The notes under the pieces: model-generated
What the model saw: only the letters and a program-made list of their open reading frames with translations
Told to the model about the DNA's origin: nothing
Databases searched by the model: none
Shown: positions 16,567 through 18,215 of the stretch, one piece after another
Position numbering within the stretch: position 1 is the first letter of the stretch
Layout: the number at the start of each line of letters is the position of its first letter
Translations under genes and position numbers: made by a program
Source: Chytridium lagenaria
Lineage: Eukaryota > Chytridiomycota > Chytridiomycetes > Chytridiales > Chytridiaceae
Length of the DNA stretch: 18,215 nucleotides
Direction of reading: 5' to 3'
Assembly: GCA_025449115.1 (NCBI GenBank)
Contig: JAHLKC010000295.1
Location: forward strand, 1-18,215

Positions 16567-18114
16567 ATGGCACCAAGGTCCACGTCATCGACATCACTCA
16601 GCGTTAGAGCCTCAAAGCCTGCGGCATCCTCATCCTCCTCCTCCTCCTCCTTCTCCTCCTCCTCAGCTGATCATCCCTCCTCCAAGGTCAAGATATTACC
16701 TCTTGGCCCTGCAGAAACACCCACTACCACTACTGCTGCTTCTGCCAAACGCGCCAGCGATCTCAAGAAAAAGACCACGTCACTTCCAACTCGCTCTTCA
16801 AACGCCGCTCAACGAGACAAGAAACTTTCTTCCATCACCTCCATCCGCTACCTCCCTCTCCACAACCCTAAAACCCGCGCCGAATTCCTCTATCTTAACC
16901 TTCTCAGCGACAACCTGAACAAACCCAAATGGTGGGAACGCATCTCAACCCCTCAATCCCTTAGACTCCTCAGAATTGAAACCCTCGATGCCATCTCCAC
17001 CCAGCGTTGCAATCAGTCAAAATTCGTCACTTCTTGGCCAAACACCTTCAACAACGACCATGAAAACCGTATCGTAGATTTTCTCATTGCAGAGTTAAAG
17101 CATATCCACGCTAACGGCATCGTCCATATTACTCGAAGCCCACCCACTTCAGCCCCCCATCTAGTCTCTTCACCACTCCAATCCCTTCACCTCCCGTCAG
17201 AGGCACTTTACCCATCAAAGCGGACGACTACCTGTACGCCACTGGCACCAAGGTAACCTTCTGGCCCATGACACCGGAAGGTGTTTTTCTCTCTGACGAC
17301 GCGATCCCATTTGTGCTGCATGACCGTCTTGGACTAGAGTTGTGGGTGTTGGAGCAAGACGCTCGTGCAAAAGGACGTTGGCATGACCTCTGCTCCTCCT
17401 CCTCCTCCTCCTCCTCGAGCGACGAAGACGATGACGACGATGATGATGATGACGATGACTCATCCGCAGACAGCTGGTCCACCACCGACAATGCCGACGC
17501 CTCCTCTCTCTCCTCAATATTATCCTCCACCAAAGCTCCTCCTGTTTCCCCGTTCGAGTTCTTGACGTCATCTCCCCCTCTGACCATTGCGCCGAATACG
17601 GTAAAACCCTCTACTCTGACACCCCTCACTCTCTTGTCGGCACGAAACCCCTTCACAGATCCTACCTTCCCCGGTCCCCTCCCTCCAGGAATCCGTGCAC
17701 ATGTCCATTCGACCGTTTCCAATGGCTCCCCACAGACATCACCGTCTCGTCCACAGGCAAAGTCACGATCGACTCTTACATCAACAACATCCAACCGTCA
17801 CGTCATGCATCGCTTTACGGTACACTCGGCGCGTTGATGGAATGTCTGCTTCCCATGTTGAACGCGCCTTGGACGCTTACGATGAACGGAGAGATGTGAG
17901 GAGGGTGAGACCTTCGTACCCTTACGCCATGTGCTATGATGATTTCGTGGATGATAGGTGGGAAGCCCTTGAAGATGCTGTGTTGGAAAGGGCGAGGAAG
18001 ATGAAGAAGGGGAAGAACGCGAAAGGGAAGGTTGCGGACGGTGATGTGTTGGAGGGATATATGGAGAATGTGGTTAATGAGGCAACATTTAGGATGTTTA
18101 TGTGGATCATATGA
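16567..18114 (+). CDS. DUF4246 family protein, frame-broken, with a Ser/Asp-rich insertion
   Basis: The start ATG at 16567 (MAPRSTSS) opens a Ser-rich N-terminal tail with basic patches. Family segments then appear in order. Frame 1: NPKTRAEFLYLNLLSDNLNK, PKWWERI, FLIAELKHI. Frame 3 from ~17140: TGTKVTFWPMTPEGVFLSDD, then LELWVLEQDARAKGRWHDL. Frame 2 from ~17510: RVLDVISPSDHCAEYGKTLY, then FQWLPTDITVSSTGKVTIDS and YINNIQPSRHASLYGTLGAL. Frame 1 from ~17895: YAMCYDDFVDDRWEALEDAV to TGA at 18112. The QWLP...SYINN...H..LY series is diagnostic of DUF4246. Between RWHDL and VLDVISP, where the family has a short turn, lies a poly-Ser/poly-Asp insertion. The usual C-terminal segment with GGSWHVEG is not reached before the stop, so the gene is truncated or continues past the window after an intron. 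Function of the family is unknown. The window edge and three frame changes make the model approximate. Confidence 0.7.
16628..16669 (+). repeat. TCC microsatellite encoding poly-Ser
   Basis: A near-perfect run of TCC/CTC triplets in the N-terminal tail of the DUF4246 gene encodes a run of serines interrupted by one Phe. Confidence 0.8.
17391..17463 (+). repeat. TCC then GAT/GAC microsatellites encoding poly-Ser and poly-Asp
   Basis: About nine Ser codons are followed by SDED and eleven Asp codons. The tract interrupts the DUF4246 domain between the WHD and VLDVISP segments. Its minus-strand shadow gives an apparent basic and Ser/Glu-rich frame that is not a gene. Confidence 0.85.
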
Positions 18115-18215
18115 GTTGCATGCTCAGTGGTCACGTTCACCTCGATAGATCAGGTTCGTGTTTTAATTTTACCGTTTGTCATGTCTTTGTAAGTTATACC
18201 GATATCTACTTTTGT

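Noticed and set aside
16463..16918. 151-codon plus-strand frame starting at an ATG just after the TATA box
   Set aside because: It is His/Pro/Leu-rich low complexity; the overlapping frame from 16567 carries the DUF4246 family motifs.
17228..17794. 188-codon minus-strand frame with poly-Ser and poly-Glu
   Set aside because: It is the reverse complement of the Ser/Asp microsatellite region of the DUF4246 gene.
1..18215. tRNA or rRNA genes
   Set aside because: No cloverleaf, T-loop GGTTCRANTCC or conserved rRNA segment was seen in either strand by eye; a covariance-model search would settle this.

Overview
The window looks like nuclear DNA of an early-diverging fungus, most likely Mucoromycota in the broad sense (Mortierella-like or Mucor-like). 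The evidence is short GT-AG spliceosomal introns, a Helitron with an intron-split Rep/helicase gene, a fungal DUF4246 protein, and a kinase-like/Sel1 protein with an MLKL-like N-terminal helical bundle. This placement rests on gene families only; no rRNA or other phylogenetic marker is present.

Layout. (1) 1-673, +: 3' part of an unrecognised gene. (2) 701-8218, -: a Helitron Rep/helicase gene. From its N-terminus it has a Pro/Ser-rich region, a CxxC element, a DUF6570-like block, the HUH Rep block, the YxxKY tyrosine block and a Pif1-type SF1 helicase. It is intron-split and broken by many one-base frame changes. (3) 8581-10076, -, and 10246-11936, +: two divergent, multi-exon, unrecognised genes sharing a ~170-bp promoter region; they may be accessory genes of the same large element. 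(4) 12055-13014: a diverged ~480-bp tandem duplication, followed by AT-rich DNA and an orphan ferric-reductase-like fragment (about 13243-13479). (5) 13874-15955, +: MLKL-like bundle, predicted pseudokinase and Sel1-type repeat. (6) 16567-18114, +: a DUF4246 gene with a Ser/Asp-rich insertion.

The most striking feature is a family of short, nearly perfect palindromes, CTCCCGT-N-ACGGGAG, with 18 clear copies between 539 and 12695. Arms are strongly conserved and the central base varies. The copies avoid exons. Three clusters lie inside three unusually long predicted introns (288, 333 and 573 nt), and a fourth probably lies in another. Palindrome-free introns here are about 34-83 nt. The copies look like an intron-tolerated mobile or regulatory palindrome, and I do not recognise the family.

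Almost every gene, including the two host-like genes on the right, has single-base frame changes inside otherwise continuous family similarity. Either the underlying assembly has uncorrected indels, or the whole segment is decaying. Start and stop positions of the broken genes are therefore approximate.
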